Below, piece after piece: positions 55,181-63,577 of a stretch of DNA of 64,000 nucleotides. Source of the DNA: Candidatus Cryptobacteroides intestinigallinarum (lineage in GTDB: Bacteria > Bacteroidota > Bacteroidia > Bacteroidales > UBA932); the NCBI GenBank assembly GCA_017694785.1, contig JADIMK010000068.1, positions 1 through 64,000 on the forward strand, read 5' to 3'. The notes below the pieces were generated by a model that was not told the DNA's origin, did no database searches, and saw only the letters and a program-made list of their open reading frames with translations. Made by a program: the position numbers and the translations under genes. Each line of letters starts with the position of its first letter. Within the stretch, counting starts at the first letter, position 1.

Positions 55181-56416
55181 ATGAAAAAGTGGCTCAGACA
55201 ATTTGCTACGGAAGACTGGATCATAGTCTTTGCCGGAGCTGTCATTCTCGCTCTTGCCATTGCATTTCCAACCTTGATGCCGGAGATGCCCAAGACCTTG
55301 AGTTCAACCCAGGACTGGCTTTCTGCCCTATATATGTTCCTTTTCGTGCTTGTGCTGACATATATCACATCCGCAGCATTGAGAAGGCCACTCAAGGGAA
55401 TTTTCCTTTCGCTGCTGGTGATATTTGTCCTTACCCTTGCCGCCCAGCTGCTGGCTTCGATACCCGCGGTAAAGGAGCTTGGCTTTGAGTCTGTCTTCTT
55501 TGCTGTGATCCTGGGACTTATTGTCAGCAATGTATTCAAGGTGCCGGACTGGCTACGTCCTGCAATACAGAGTGAGTTCTATATAAAGATAGGCATTATC
55601 TGCCTCGGTTCCACCATCCTTTTCAAGGAAGTCCTCGAATCAGGTATATTCGGTCTCGCACAGTCTCTGATAGTCGTATTCACAGTGTGGTATTTCGCTT
55701 TCTGGGTGGGAAAGAAGATGAATGTCGATCCAGAGATGCGTACCATGCTTTCTTCGGCAGTTTCCATATGCGGTGTCTCTGCTGCGATAGCGACCTGCGG
55801 AGTGATAAAGGGAGACAACAAGAAGCTTTCCTACGTGATTTCACTTGTACTTATCATAGCTATCCCGATGATGTATCTGCTTCCGTGGCTTTCAGGACTG
55901 ATGGGCCTGAATGAAGAAGTGGCAGGAGCATGGCTCGGAGGTACAATCGATACCACCGGAGCTGTGGCTGCTTCAGGCACATTGATAGGGGATACCGCCG
56001 CAAAGACGGCAGTCATCGTGAAATCGTCCCAGAATGTCCTGCTTGGAGTGGCAGCATTCGTGATTTCACTCCTGTGGTCATACAGAGGTACAAACCATGT
56101 TGAAAGACCTACGGCCGGCGTCATCTGGGAGAGATTCCCTAAGTTTGTAGTGGGCTTCATCCTTGCATCACTTGTCTTCAGTTTCTGTATGGACGAACCG
56201 ACCGCCAAAGCTGTAGGCACTGTGACCAAAGGATTCCAGAACACTCTTTTCAGCATAGCTTTCGTGTGCATAGGACTTGAGACAAGATTTTCCGAGATCT
56301 TCGGGAAGGAAAACAGGAAGCCTCTCTATGTGTTCCTTATCGCACAGGGGTTCAATATCGTATTTACCCTTCTGATAGCATGGATAATGTTCGGGCTTGT
56401 AAAGCCTCTGTTCTGA
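55181..56416 (+). CDS. YeiH/PSE-family putative sulfate exporter
   Basis: Inner-membrane transporter of 411 aa with about ten to eleven hydrophobic helices. Family marks: FESVFFAVILGLIVSNVF, FYIKIGIICLGSTILFKEVL, SSAVSICGVSAAIATCGVIK, TIDTTGAVAASGTLIGDTA and KSSQNVLLGVAAFVISLLWS. Annotated in databases as putative sulfate exporter; the true substrate is not settled for most members. Its first 20 residues (MKKWLRQFATEDWIIVFAGA) include a cytoplasmic amphipathic lead. Start at ATG 55181; a GTG ten codons upstream is less likely. Confidence 0.9.
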   Translation: MKKWLRQFATEDWIIVFAGAVILALAIAFPTLMPEMPKTLSSTQDWLSALYMFLFVLVLTYITSAALRRPLKGIFLSLLVIFVLTLAAQLLASIPAVKELGFESVFFAVILGLIVSNVFKVPDWLRPAIQSEFYIKIGIICLGSTILFKEVLESGIFGLAQSLIVVFTVWYFAFWVGKKMNVDPEMRTMLSSAVSICGVSAAIATCGVIKGDNKKLSYVISLVLIIAIPMMYLLPWLSGLMGLNEEVAGAWLGGTIDTTGAVAASGTLIGDTAAKTAVIVKSSQNVLLGVAAFVISLLWSYRGTNHVERPTAGVIWERFPKFVVGFILASLVFSFCMDEPTAKAVGTVTKGFQNTLFSIAFVCIGLETRFSEIFGKENRKPLYVFLIAQGFNIVFTLLIAWIMFGLVKPLF

Positions 56417-56428
56417 TCTGACCGGTTG

Positions 56429-56450
56429 CCTGGCCCGCCCGGAGGCCAGG
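56429..56450. terminator. possible terminator hairpin between convergent genes
   Basis: Perfect 7-bp inverted repeat CCTGGCC (56429-56435) / GGCCAGG (56444-56450) between the transporter gene and the convergent protease/barrel gene. No T-run on either side, so termination is uncertain. Confidence 0.4.
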
Positions 56451-56468
56451 TCTATTCAAGTTTGTCGT

Positions 56469-59400
56469 CTAAGGCAATTCAAATGTCACTACAGGACCGA
56501 TGTAGTGATGGTTGAGGTCTATGCCCCGGCTCCTGAAGCGGTCGAATGATTTTCCACCGTTATATGACCATGTCAGTCCTATGTTGATAGGTGTGCCTAT
56601 CCAGAAGAAGCATCCGAATTCTATTTCCAGGGTAGCACCTGCGGAGAAAAGGTTTCCGCCTTTGAAGAATGTGTAGTCGAAGTGCGGGGTAAGGATAGCG
56701 CGTTTGCCATAGAATGCAGGACCTATGCTGAAGTCTCCCAGGTAGATAGGGATGGCATAGTCAGCAGTCAGCTTTGCACTGTATCCGTACCGGAGAATCT
56801 GGTCCCTGAGGTCTGCCCTTTCAGAAAGTCCCCTCGGCAGGGTACTTGTGATGCCTGTGTCGAAGATCGCATCGTCAAGGAGCTGCTTCTGGTACAGGGC
56901 TGTAAGCCTCAGTCCCTGGCTGTGTGTTATGCCTGGAAGATAACCGTATGCATACATGTATGCCACAGGAGAGAACCATTTTGCCAGGCCGGCGTTGAGC
57001 GATATGCCTGTTTCAATTCCAATGCCCCAGTCCGGGTAGATTTCAGATGTAGCAGAGTTGCGTATCACATATGCCCTTGCTGAAGCTGATATTGTCTGTG
57101 CCGGGATCTTCTTGCCGTTCTCTGAACTGCTGTATGACAGCCATCCCGTGGATGACCCTGAGGCCGAGACGATATTGTAGAAATTCCTGCCGGTATGATA
57201 GATATCGTTGGAAATGGAATATGATACCTGAGGTATCACCCCTCTGGACCAGCCTCCTGACGAGAAATTGAACGGGATGTAGGCTGAAATCTTGCCTCTG
57301 ACGTATGGTCTTGATGATTCAATGGAAGTCATTGACATCATGATCATGTTGCCTATGTAGTCATTGAAAGAATAGTCAAGCGCCGACCTGTCGTTGAAGT
57401 CGACTGAAGCTTCTATCACAGGATAAAGCCCTGTGTAGGTGAATTCTACATGTCCGGAATGTTTCCATTTGTTCCAATGGTACGGATTCCTGTGGGCGGA
57501 ATATCCGAAGTTTGCGGTCATTGTGCCGAGATTGTTCTGGATCAGAGCTGCCGCTCCCAATGAAGCCATCTCATATCCGTAGTCATAGCTCACGTCCATT
57601 ATCCTGTCGGCGTTGAAATATACCGGAGCCCAGGAATGTATGTTGAACAGATGGTCGAATTTACGGTATCTCTCTGGCTTTGAGAATATTATTCCAGTCT
57701 CCTGTAGTGCAGAGCTGTCTGCATCCTTGTCCTGTCCGGTGTTGAGGCAGCGTCTTGCCTCTGCCAGAGCCTTTTCCTGACGTGAAAGCTCATCTGCAAT
57801 CCTGTAGCGGTGTATTTCGCTGAAGGATGTCTGCCTTTCTTCGAGAGAGTCTGCAGAGATGGCTTTCACGGGCTTTCCGTCGTGGCGGAGAGCTACATAA
57901 TATAGCTGCGAGCCGTCAGGGCTGAAACAGAAATCGGTTGCTCCATACTCTGTTGAAGTCACCTGGAAGAGGTCACCTTTGCCCGGATCCAGCCTGTAGA
58001 GTTCGTTTACTCCGTTTTTGTCTGATGTGAAATAAAGGCTGCCGTCGTGTGGCCTCAGACGCCGGATCTTGACAGGCTGAGGTCCAAGCACTGTCTCAAG
58101 GTCGGGGAATCCTGAGCCTGTATCCGCCTTTTTCATCTCCAAGGAATAGAGTCCGTAGCCCCTTTCAGATATTCCGCATATATAGAGTCTGCCATATGCG
58201 ATAACTGCTTCTGTCGCCTGGATCGAGTCAGGCATGCTTATGTAGATGTCACGGTGCCCGGATGCCATGTCATATATCTCTATTCCTGAACCGCCTTTCA
58301 CCGGATAGTCTATGGCTGTAAGCATCATCCCGTCAGAAGATACTGAAGGACAGAATTTCTTTCCTCCGGAGACAAATGTGCTTTTCCTCTTCCTGTCCAG
58401 GTCATAGCATCTGATGACAGAATGTGTCTCCTGTGACCATCTTTCATCGTCGATATATTCGCTCCACCATATCTGTCTGCTGCCTTCCGAATGCCACAGC
58501 GGGCTCGAAAGCGATCCTGAAGAAGTAAGGATGCGCTCCTTCCCGGACGGAAGTATCATAACAAGGGCGGAGGATTTCCCCATGCTCTGCCTGATTGCAT
58601 AAAGGGTATCGGATACAGCTGTGAGATCCGAATAACGTGTGTATTCTTTGCGTTGCCGGCTTATCTGCTCCGCATCGATGAACGGAGCCCTGGCAGCCTT
58701 TTCTTCAGTCCAGATGTCATGGTAAAGCTGTATGGTGCTCCTGAAGGCATTGCGGAAATCCTTTCCTGTATATTTTCTTGTTATTGTAGAATATGAAAAT
58801 ACATCGTACGGCCTTCTGGACACATATTCAAGGTAGTCTCCCATGAAATCAGGAGATCCTGATACATATCTGATGCCGCTTATGGTCATGTATCCCAGCG
58901 CATAGTGGTCAGGAGTCCAGTACCTGAAGGATCCGTACCTCCATCTGTTCCAGTTCCTGAAGTCACCATTGTCAAATGCAGCCATGTAGTAGTTGAGGAA
59001 ATCGGCACTGCGACCTCTTCCGGCATCTGTAAGAGCAGTTTCGGCTACTACAGCATCTCCTTCCAGCATCCATTTGCTGGGGTACAGTCCGGACATGGCT
59101 CCGGCGAACATTTCTCCGGTAAGCCAGTAGAACGGCTTGAAGACATTGTCCCTGCCGAACTGTATCTGTGCGGCATGCCTGGATTCGTGGATAGCGAGCA
59201 TCTTCACCCATGGCATAGCCTCCGCTCCGTATCCTTCCGGTGAAGTGAAAAGGTCCATCCGGACAGGAGCCCATGCTACAGAACCGTTAGACATGGCATT
59301 GTATGCATGCAGTATGACCGGCATCTTCCTTGACATAAGCTCACCGGGGACATATCCGGCACTTCCGGACACAGGTATACGGTATTTTTCCAGTTCGGTT

Positions 59401-59582
59401 CCGTAGACCTTGGCCAGGGAATCCAGGCCTTCCGGATAGATTATCTTGTACGAAGGACTTTCAATGCTGGACCACCTTATCCTTCCCGGATCGTCACCTA
59501 CACTGTAGAACTGGGCTTCCATCTTATGGCAGAATCCCAATAATACTATTATTATCAATAATTTAACGTTTCTCAACATCAT
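56469..59582 (-). CDS. surface protein: metallopeptidase-like domain, TolB-like propeller, beta barrel
   Basis: Large protein of 1037 aa with a signal peptide (LGFCHKMEAQ). Part 1 (about 25-300): peptidase_MA-like region with the zinc motif HESRH (132-136, an HExxH) and downstream acidic ligand candidates in WMLEGDAVVAETAL (Glu174, Glu181). Part 2 (about 310-640): beta-propeller repeats, including CFSPDGSQLYYVALR and LYFTSDKNGVNELYRLDPGK. Part 3 (about 680-1037): alternating amphipathic strands ending GIDLNHHYIGPVVTFELP, typical of an outer-membrane barrel. A protease tethered to its own barrel is inferred. The domain order resembles Bacteroidales proteins annotated only as membrane proteins. 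ATG ATG doublet at the start. Confidence 0.78.
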   Translation of the reverse strand: MMLRNVKLLIIIVLLGFCHKMEAQFYSVGDDPGRIRWSSIESPSYKIIYPEGLDSLAKVYGTELEKYRIPVSGSAGYVPGELMSRKMPVILHAYNAMSNGSVAWAPVRMDLFTSPEGYGAEAMPWVKMLAIHESRHAAQIQFGRDNVFKPFYWLTGEMFAGAMSGLYPSKWMLEGDAVVAETALTDAGRGRSADFLNYYMAAFDNGDFRNWNRWRYGSFRYWTPDHYALGYMTISGIRYVSGSPDFMGDYLEYVSRRPYDVFSYSTITRKYTGKDFRNAFRSTIQLYHDIWTEEKAARAPFIDAEQISRQRKEYTRYSDLTAVSDTLYAIRQSMGKSSALVMILPSGKERILTSSGSLSSPLWHSEGSRQIWWSEYIDDERWSQETHSVIRCYDLDRKRKSTFVSGGKKFCPSVSSDGMMLTAIDYPVKGGSGIEIYDMASGHRDIYISMPDSIQATEAVIAYGRLYICGISERGYGLYSLEMKKADTGSGFPDLETVLGPQPVKIRRLRPHDGSLYFTSDKNGVNELYRLDPGKGDLFQVTSTEYGATDFCFSPDGSQLYYVALRHDGKPVKAISADSLEERQTSFSEIHRYRIADELSRQEKALAEARRCLNTGQDKDADSSALQETGIIFSKPERYRKFDHLFNIHSWAPVYFNADRIMDVSYDYGYEMASLGAAALIQNNLGTMTANFGYSAHRNPYHWNKWKHSGHVEFTYTGLYPVIEASVDFNDRSALDYSFNDYIGNMIMMSMTSIESSRPYVRGKISAYIPFNFSSGGWSRGVIPQVSYSISNDIYHTGRNFYNIVSASGSSTGWLSYSSSENGKKIPAQTISASARAYVIRNSATSEIYPDWGIGIETGISLNAGLAKWFSPVAYMYAYGYLPGITHSQGLRLTALYQKQLLDDAIFDTGITSTLPRGLSERADLRDQILRYGYSAKLTADYAIPIYLGDFSIGPAFYGKRAILTPHFDYTFFKGGNLFSAGATLEIEFGCFFWIGTPINIGLTWSYNGGKSFDRFRSRGIDLNHHYIGPVVTFELP

Positions 59583-59587
59583 AAAGA

Positions 59588-59609
59588 ACCGCCTCTTGGA
59601 TAAGGCGGT
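59588..59609 (-). promoter_or_regulatory. hairpin abutting the start codon of the protease/barrel gene
   Basis: Minus-strand ACCGCCT-TATCCAAG-AGGCGGT, a perfect 7-bp stem ending 5 bases before the ATG at 59582, inside the predicted leader. It would cover the ribosome-binding region. It could regulate translation. Confidence 0.45.
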
Positions 59610-59622
59610 GGTAAAGCACTTG

Positions 59623-59630
59623 CAAAAATA
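59623..59630 (-). promoter_or_regulatory. -7 box of the protease/barrel gene
   Basis: Minus strand TATTTTTG, about 40 bases before the ATG. Confidence 0.48.
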
Positions 59631-59687
59631 GTGATAAAACGCTCAATTTTTTTATTAATTTGCCGGTGATTCAAAATTTTATAATCC

Positions 59688-60045
59688 ATGTTTTCTGAAA
59701 AATATATTCCATTGATATTCTGCATATCTGCAATACTGTCATCTTGCGGTTCAAGCCAGGTGGAGGAAAGGAATTTCCCTTTTGTCAAGGTTCCTTCCGT
59801 CATTTCTTCCGGAGAGGAAGCTTCATCCTATACTGCAACATATTTCTGGGATGATTTTACAGATACTTCCAGTGTTTTCCATGACGATTCAAGCCATGTC
59901 AACGGTGTCAGTACAGATGATCTTGAAAAGGCTTTACTCAAGAGCTGAAGCCTTTGAAAAAGCAGATACTGCATCAGTCCTTTTCGAGACCTTGTGCGGC
60001 TTTGCGGAAAAATATTTTTATGACCCTAATTCCCCTTTCAGGAAT
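59688..60045 (+). pseudogene. decayed DUF5106-type lipoprotein gene
   Basis: Starts as a lipoprotein (lipobox LSSCGSS, Cys20) and carries the DUF5106 pattern TYFWDDFTDTSSVF, then hits a stop at 59946-59948. In the next frame the similarity resumes with SRAEAFEKADTASVLFETLC and AEKYFYDPNSPFRN, the most conserved DUF5106 block, so a frameshift lies near 59930-59940. The match ends abruptly at about 60045, where the 3' end of the convergent OMP gene begins. The C-terminal thioredoxin-like domain normally following is absent. Frameshift plus 3' deletion makes this a pseudogene. Confidence 0.75.
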
Positions 60046-60646
60046 ATCGCTTCTTTGGACCGCCACCGAACGCAAAGCCGACATTGAGTCCGAGAAAAGA
60101 GCAGTAGGGCCGGATTCTCTTGTATTCAAGGGTTATGCGCAGGTGCCCGAAGAGTTCGATCCCGGCCCTGGGGTTAAGCACAAAGGCGGCTTCCTGCACA
60201 TGTCCGGAGCTTATCCCCATGCTTTCGACGGCAGCAGCTCCGACACCTAGTCCGATGAACGGTGCTGCTGTCCTGCCGGGACGCCAGTTCCAGTCGGCAA
60301 AGAAGATTCCTCCTGCGTTGAGGTTTACGGCAAGGTTGTCTTCCTTTCTGCTGAAAGAGCCTGTTACAGCCTGTATAGATATATCAAACGGAGTCATCGG
60401 GAAATTGTGCCTTGCTTCGATAAACAGTACCATACCGGGCTTTGCCTGGTTTCCGGCATATTTTCCGGCATAGGTGAATCCGCCTCCGACCTCGACTTCA
60501 ATTCTTCTGACATTGTTGCCGCCGGCAGATACGGAGTATCTTTCTCCTGTTTTCCCGGCAGCTGAAGCCTGTCCGGGAGATGAGACAAGAAGCATGATGA
60601 CTGCCAGTGCAGTCATTGATATCCTGTGTATGGGGGTAGATGCCAT
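60038..60646 (-). CDS. small outer-membrane beta-barrel protein
   Basis: Protein of about 202 aa with a signal peptide (ALAVIMLLVSSPGQASA) and eight or so amphipathic strands (IEVEVGGGFTYAGKY, PFIGLGVGAAAVES, LRITLEYKRIRPYCS, GLNVGFAFGG), an OmpW/OmpX-like size. Its last two codons and TGA stop lie within the remnant of the DUF5106 gene, so the original C terminus may have been altered by the deletion. An ATG at 60661 adds five residues; 60646 is preferred because the -7 box is at 60667-60674. Confidence 0.75.
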   Translation of the reverse strand: MASTPIHRISMTALAVIMLLVSSPGQASAAGKTGERYSVSAGGNNVRRIEVEVGGGFTYAGKYAGNQAKPGMVLFIEARHNFPMTPFDISIQAVTGSFSRKEDNLAVNLNAGGIFFADWNWRPGRTAAPFIGLGVGAAAVESMGISSGHVQEAAFVLNPRAGIELFGHLRITLEYKRIRPYCSFLGLNVGFAFGGGPKKRYS

Positions 60647-60666
60647 AAGGGGAAAAGTCATAGCTG

Positions 60667-60674
60667 CAAATCTA
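60667..60674 (-). promoter_or_regulatory. -7 box of the small OMP gene
   Basis: Minus strand TAGATTTG with TTGT 18 bases upstream; divergent from the galM promoter. Confidence 0.5.
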
Positions 60675-60706
60675 CTCAACAACCGGATAAAAACAATGAA
60701 AATCCA

Positions 60707-60714
60707 TATCTTTG
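60707..60714 (+). promoter_or_regulatory. -7 box of galM
   Basis: TATCTTTG, 53 bases before the galM ATG at 60767. Confidence 0.5.
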
Positions 60715-60766
60715 CAAAGAATCCGGGCCAATGGACCGGCTGATAATCCAGATAAAACTGAAAGAC

Positions 60767-61837
60767 ATGGAAATAGAAAAGGAACTCTGGGCAAGGACGC
60801 CCCAAGGGAAGGAAATCTTCAGATATACCTTGAAGAACAGGAACGGATCTTCTGTGCAGCTGTCTGACATAGGAGCCGGAATCGTGGCTATAAATGTGCC
60901 GGACGCAAACGGGAAGATGGCAGACGTGGTCCTCGGATATCGTGATCCGATGAGCTATTTCGGAGACGCCCCTTGTGCAGGCAAGATCCCTGGACGGTAT
61001 GCCAACAGGATCGCAGGCGGCCGTTTCGAGCTTGACGGCAAAGTCTATGAGCTTCCGGTGAACAACGGGCCCAACCATCTCCACGGAGGACCTGAGGGCT
61101 TCCAGAACAAGGTCTGGGAGAGCCGCATTGAAAACGGGGGAGTGGAGTTCATGTACTACGCCGAAGACGGAGAAATGGGATATCCGGGAGCACTGAAGGC
61201 TGTGGCCCGCTACGAATGGAGCGAAGACAATGAGCTCAGGCTGACCCTTACAGCTCAGTGCGATGCCCCTACAGTCATCAATCTGACCAACCATGCGTAT
61301 TTCAACCTGAATGGAGAAGGAAGCGGCACTGTCCTCGGGCATGAGCTCAGGCTCAATGCCTCGGAATATCTGCCTTCGGACAGTACCCTTGTACCTCTCG
61401 GCGAAAGCTCTCCTGTGGCCGGTACACCTATGGATTTCATTGTGGCAAAGCCTCTTGGCCGGGACATACGTCAGGAGTTCCCTGCACTTGAATACGGGAA
61501 AGGATATGACAGCTGCTGGGTGATAGACGGCTACGAAAAAGGCCAGATACAGGCAGCTGCGGAGCTCTATTCTCCGGAAAGCGGAAGAGTGCTTGAAGTG
61601 TTCACTACACAGCCTGGTGTGCAGGTATATACCGGCAACTGGCTTTCAGGCTGTCCTGTCGGCAAATGCGGAAGGAGCTATGAAGACTATGAGGGTGTCG
61701 CCATTGAGTGCCAGCATTTCCCTGATTCTCCGAATGAGCCGGAATATCCTTCCACAGTGCTGCGTCCAGGCGAAGTCTACGAAGAGGCTATCATCTTCGC
61801 TTTCAGCATAAGGGAAAACGGCAAAGCCGGAGAATGA
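60767..61837 (+). CDS. galM: aldose 1-epimerase (galactose mutarotase)
   Basis: Interconverts alpha and beta anomers of galactose/glucose, feeding GalK (356 aa). Conserved: PCAGKIPGRYANRIAGGRF, the His in NNGPNHLHGGPEGF, the catalytic His in TVINLTNHAYFNLNGEG, and the catalytic Glu in YEGVAIECQHFPDSPN. No signal peptide, so cytoplasmic. ATG at 60767 fits the family start; an in-frame ATG at 60731 is also downstream of the promoter. Followed after 43 bases by thyA on the same strand. Confidence 0.93.
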   Translation: MEIEKELWARTPQGKEIFRYTLKNRNGSSVQLSDIGAGIVAINVPDANGKMADVVLGYRDPMSYFGDAPCAGKIPGRYANRIAGGRFELDGKVYELPVNNGPNHLHGGPEGFQNKVWESRIENGGVEFMYYAEDGEMGYPGALKAVARYEWSEDNELRLTLTAQCDAPTVINLTNHAYFNLNGEGSGTVLGHELRLNASEYLPSDSTLVPLGESSPVAGTPMDFIVAKPLGRDIRQEFPALEYGKGYDSCWVIDGYEKGQIQAAAELYSPESGRVLEVFTTQPGVQVYTGNWLSGCPVGKCGRSYEDYEGVAIECQHFPDSPNEPEYPSTVLRPGEVYEEAIIFAFSIRENGKAGE

Positions 61838-61880
61838 CTTCTGCATTTTGCTGCCTGATATTTGAATTGAAGCTACCTGT

Positions 61881-62675
61881 ATGAAACAATATCTTGACCT
61901 TCTGCGCCATATCCGCGAGCATGGCGTCATGAAAGAAGACCGTACCGGAGTCGGTACGCAGAGCATATTCGGCTATCAGATGCGCTTTGACCTGTCCGAG
62001 GGCTTTCCTCTGCTCACAACAAAGAAAGTACACCTGAAGTCCATCATATATGAGCTCTTGTGGTTCATAGCCGGAGACACCAACATAAAGTATCTTAAGG
62101 ACCACGGCGTGAGCATCTGGGATGAATGGGCAGACGGGAACGGTGACCTCGGGCCTGTCTACGGACACCAGTGGCGCAGCTGGCCTGCCCCTGACGGACG
62201 TAGCATCGACCAGCTGTCCAATGTAATAGAAATGATAAAGCGCAGCCCTGACTCCAGGAGGATGATCGTCTCAGCATGGAATCCTGCAGAGGTCGACAAG
62301 ATGGCGCTTCCTCCTTGCCATACTCTATTCCAGTTCTATGTGGCTGAGGGGAGGCTGTCCTGTCAGCTGTACCAGAGGAGTGCCGACGTATTCCTCGGTG
62401 TGCCGTTCAATATCGCATCCTATGCCCTTCTTACGATGATGGTTGCCCAGGTATGCGGACTGCAGTCTGGCGAATTCATACATACCACAGGCGATACCCA
62501 CATATACAGGAATCATTTCGACCAGGTGGCCCTCCAGCTTTCAAGGGAGCCGCGCAAGCTGCCTGTGATGAAGATCAATCCTGATGTGAAAAGCATCTTC
62601 GACTTCAGGTACGAGGACTTCACCCTCGAAGGATATGACCCTTGGCCGGCAATAAAGGCACCGGTGGCCGTGTAG
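61881..62675 (+). CDS. thyA: thymidylate synthase ThyA
   Basis: Folate-dependent methylation of dUMP to dTMP (264 aa, same length as E. coli ThyA). Opening [38 protein letters not shown], catalytic Cys in [14 protein letters not shown], and [21 protein letters not shown]-terminal [15 protein letters not shown] with the final Ala-Val typical of the enzyme. A dfrA gene is not in the window. Confidence 0.97.
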   Translation: MKQYLDLLRHIREHGVMKEDRTGVGTQSIFGYQMRFDLSEGFPLLTTKKVHLKSIIYELLWFIAGDTNIKYLKDHGVSIWDEWADGNGDLGPVYGHQWRSWPAPDGRSIDQLSNVIEMIKRSPDSRRMIVSAWNPAEVDKMALPPCHTLFQFYVAEGRLSCQLYQRSADVFLGVPFNIASYALLTMMVAQVCGLQSGEFIHTTGDTHIYRNHFDQVALQLSREPRKLPVMKINPDVKSIFDFRYEDFTLEGYDPWPAIKAPVAV

Positions 62676-62788
62676 GACGCGGTTTTTTCCGGCAGCAGGA
62701 ATAATTGACGTATATTCAGCAAATCAGAATACACCGGCATTATGATACCGTACGGAAGATAAGCCGGAAAAGCTATAGATCCAGCAGA

Positions 62789-63577
62789 ATGGGAAAAGAC
62801 AAACTCAGGAAATTCAAGGAGAACGAGACATTCTCCTGTCTTATACAGCCTCTCGCCGATGATCTTATAAGCCGTCAGGGCGAAGGCATCTCATACAAGG
62901 ACCATCCTCTCAAAGGCCATTGGGGGGAAAAGGTCTTCCATAACCAGAATCCGATAGTGGTCGAGCTGGGATGCGGAAAAGGAGAATACACCATAGACCT
63001 TGCCTTGCGCAATCCTCTTTGCAACTATATCGGGGTGGACATCAAGGGCGCCCGCCTCTGGAAAGGAGCGAAATATGCCGAAGAGAAGCATCTGCCGAAT
63101 GTCGCGTTCCTCCGCACCAGAATAGAATTCATAGAAGCCATGTTCGGGAAAGAGGAAATATCCGAGATATGGATAACCTTTGCCGACCCTCAGATAGGAA
63201 GGGAGAAGAAACGCCTTACTTCACCTCTTTTCCTGTCCAGATACAGGAATTTCCTCAGGAAAGGGGGAATAGTGCATCTGAAGACAGACAGCCGGTATCT
63301 GCATGAATATACACGTGCCGTGGCCGAGCAGAATTCCCTGGAGATCCTGGCCTCTTCAACAGACATATACGCCAACCGTTCAGATGAGAAGCTGCTGTCC
63401 TCTCCTCTTGCATCGGTGTGCGGGAAAGACGCCGTGGATGCTCTCTTCCAGGTGCAGACTTTCTATGAATCACAGTATCTTGCCCAGGGCATCCCTATTA
63501 CCTATCTTGCCTTCAGGATCAACCATGACGGCGACTATATCAGTCCCGACTGGGATCCTGACCTCTGGGAACGCTGA
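62789..63577 (+). CDS. trmB: tRNA (guanine-N7-)-methyltransferase TrmB
   Basis: SAM-dependent enzyme forming m7G46 in tRNA (262 aa). SAM motif VVELGCGKGEYTIDLAL, NYIGVDIKGARLWKGAKY, and the TrmB-specific WITFADPQIGREKKRLTSP (a variant of FPDPWPKxRHxKRR) followed by LKTDSRYLHEYT. N-terminal Lys-rich lead MGKDKLRKFKE. Chosen start is the ATG at 62789; the frame is open to a TTG at 62705. The stop overlaps the end of the convergent YfhO gene by 38 bases. Confidence 0.92.
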   Translation: MGKDKLRKFKENETFSCLIQPLADDLISRQGEGISYKDHPLKGHWGEKVFHNQNPIVVELGCGKGEYTIDLALRNPLCNYIGVDIKGARLWKGAKYAEEKHLPNVAFLRTRIEFIEAMFGKEEISEIWITFADPQIGREKKRLTSPLFLSRYRNFLRKGGIVHLKTDSRYLHEYTRAVAEQNSLEILASSTDIYANRSDEKLLSSPLASVCGKDAVDALFQVQTFYESQYLAQGIPITYLAFRINHDGDYISPDWDPDLWER

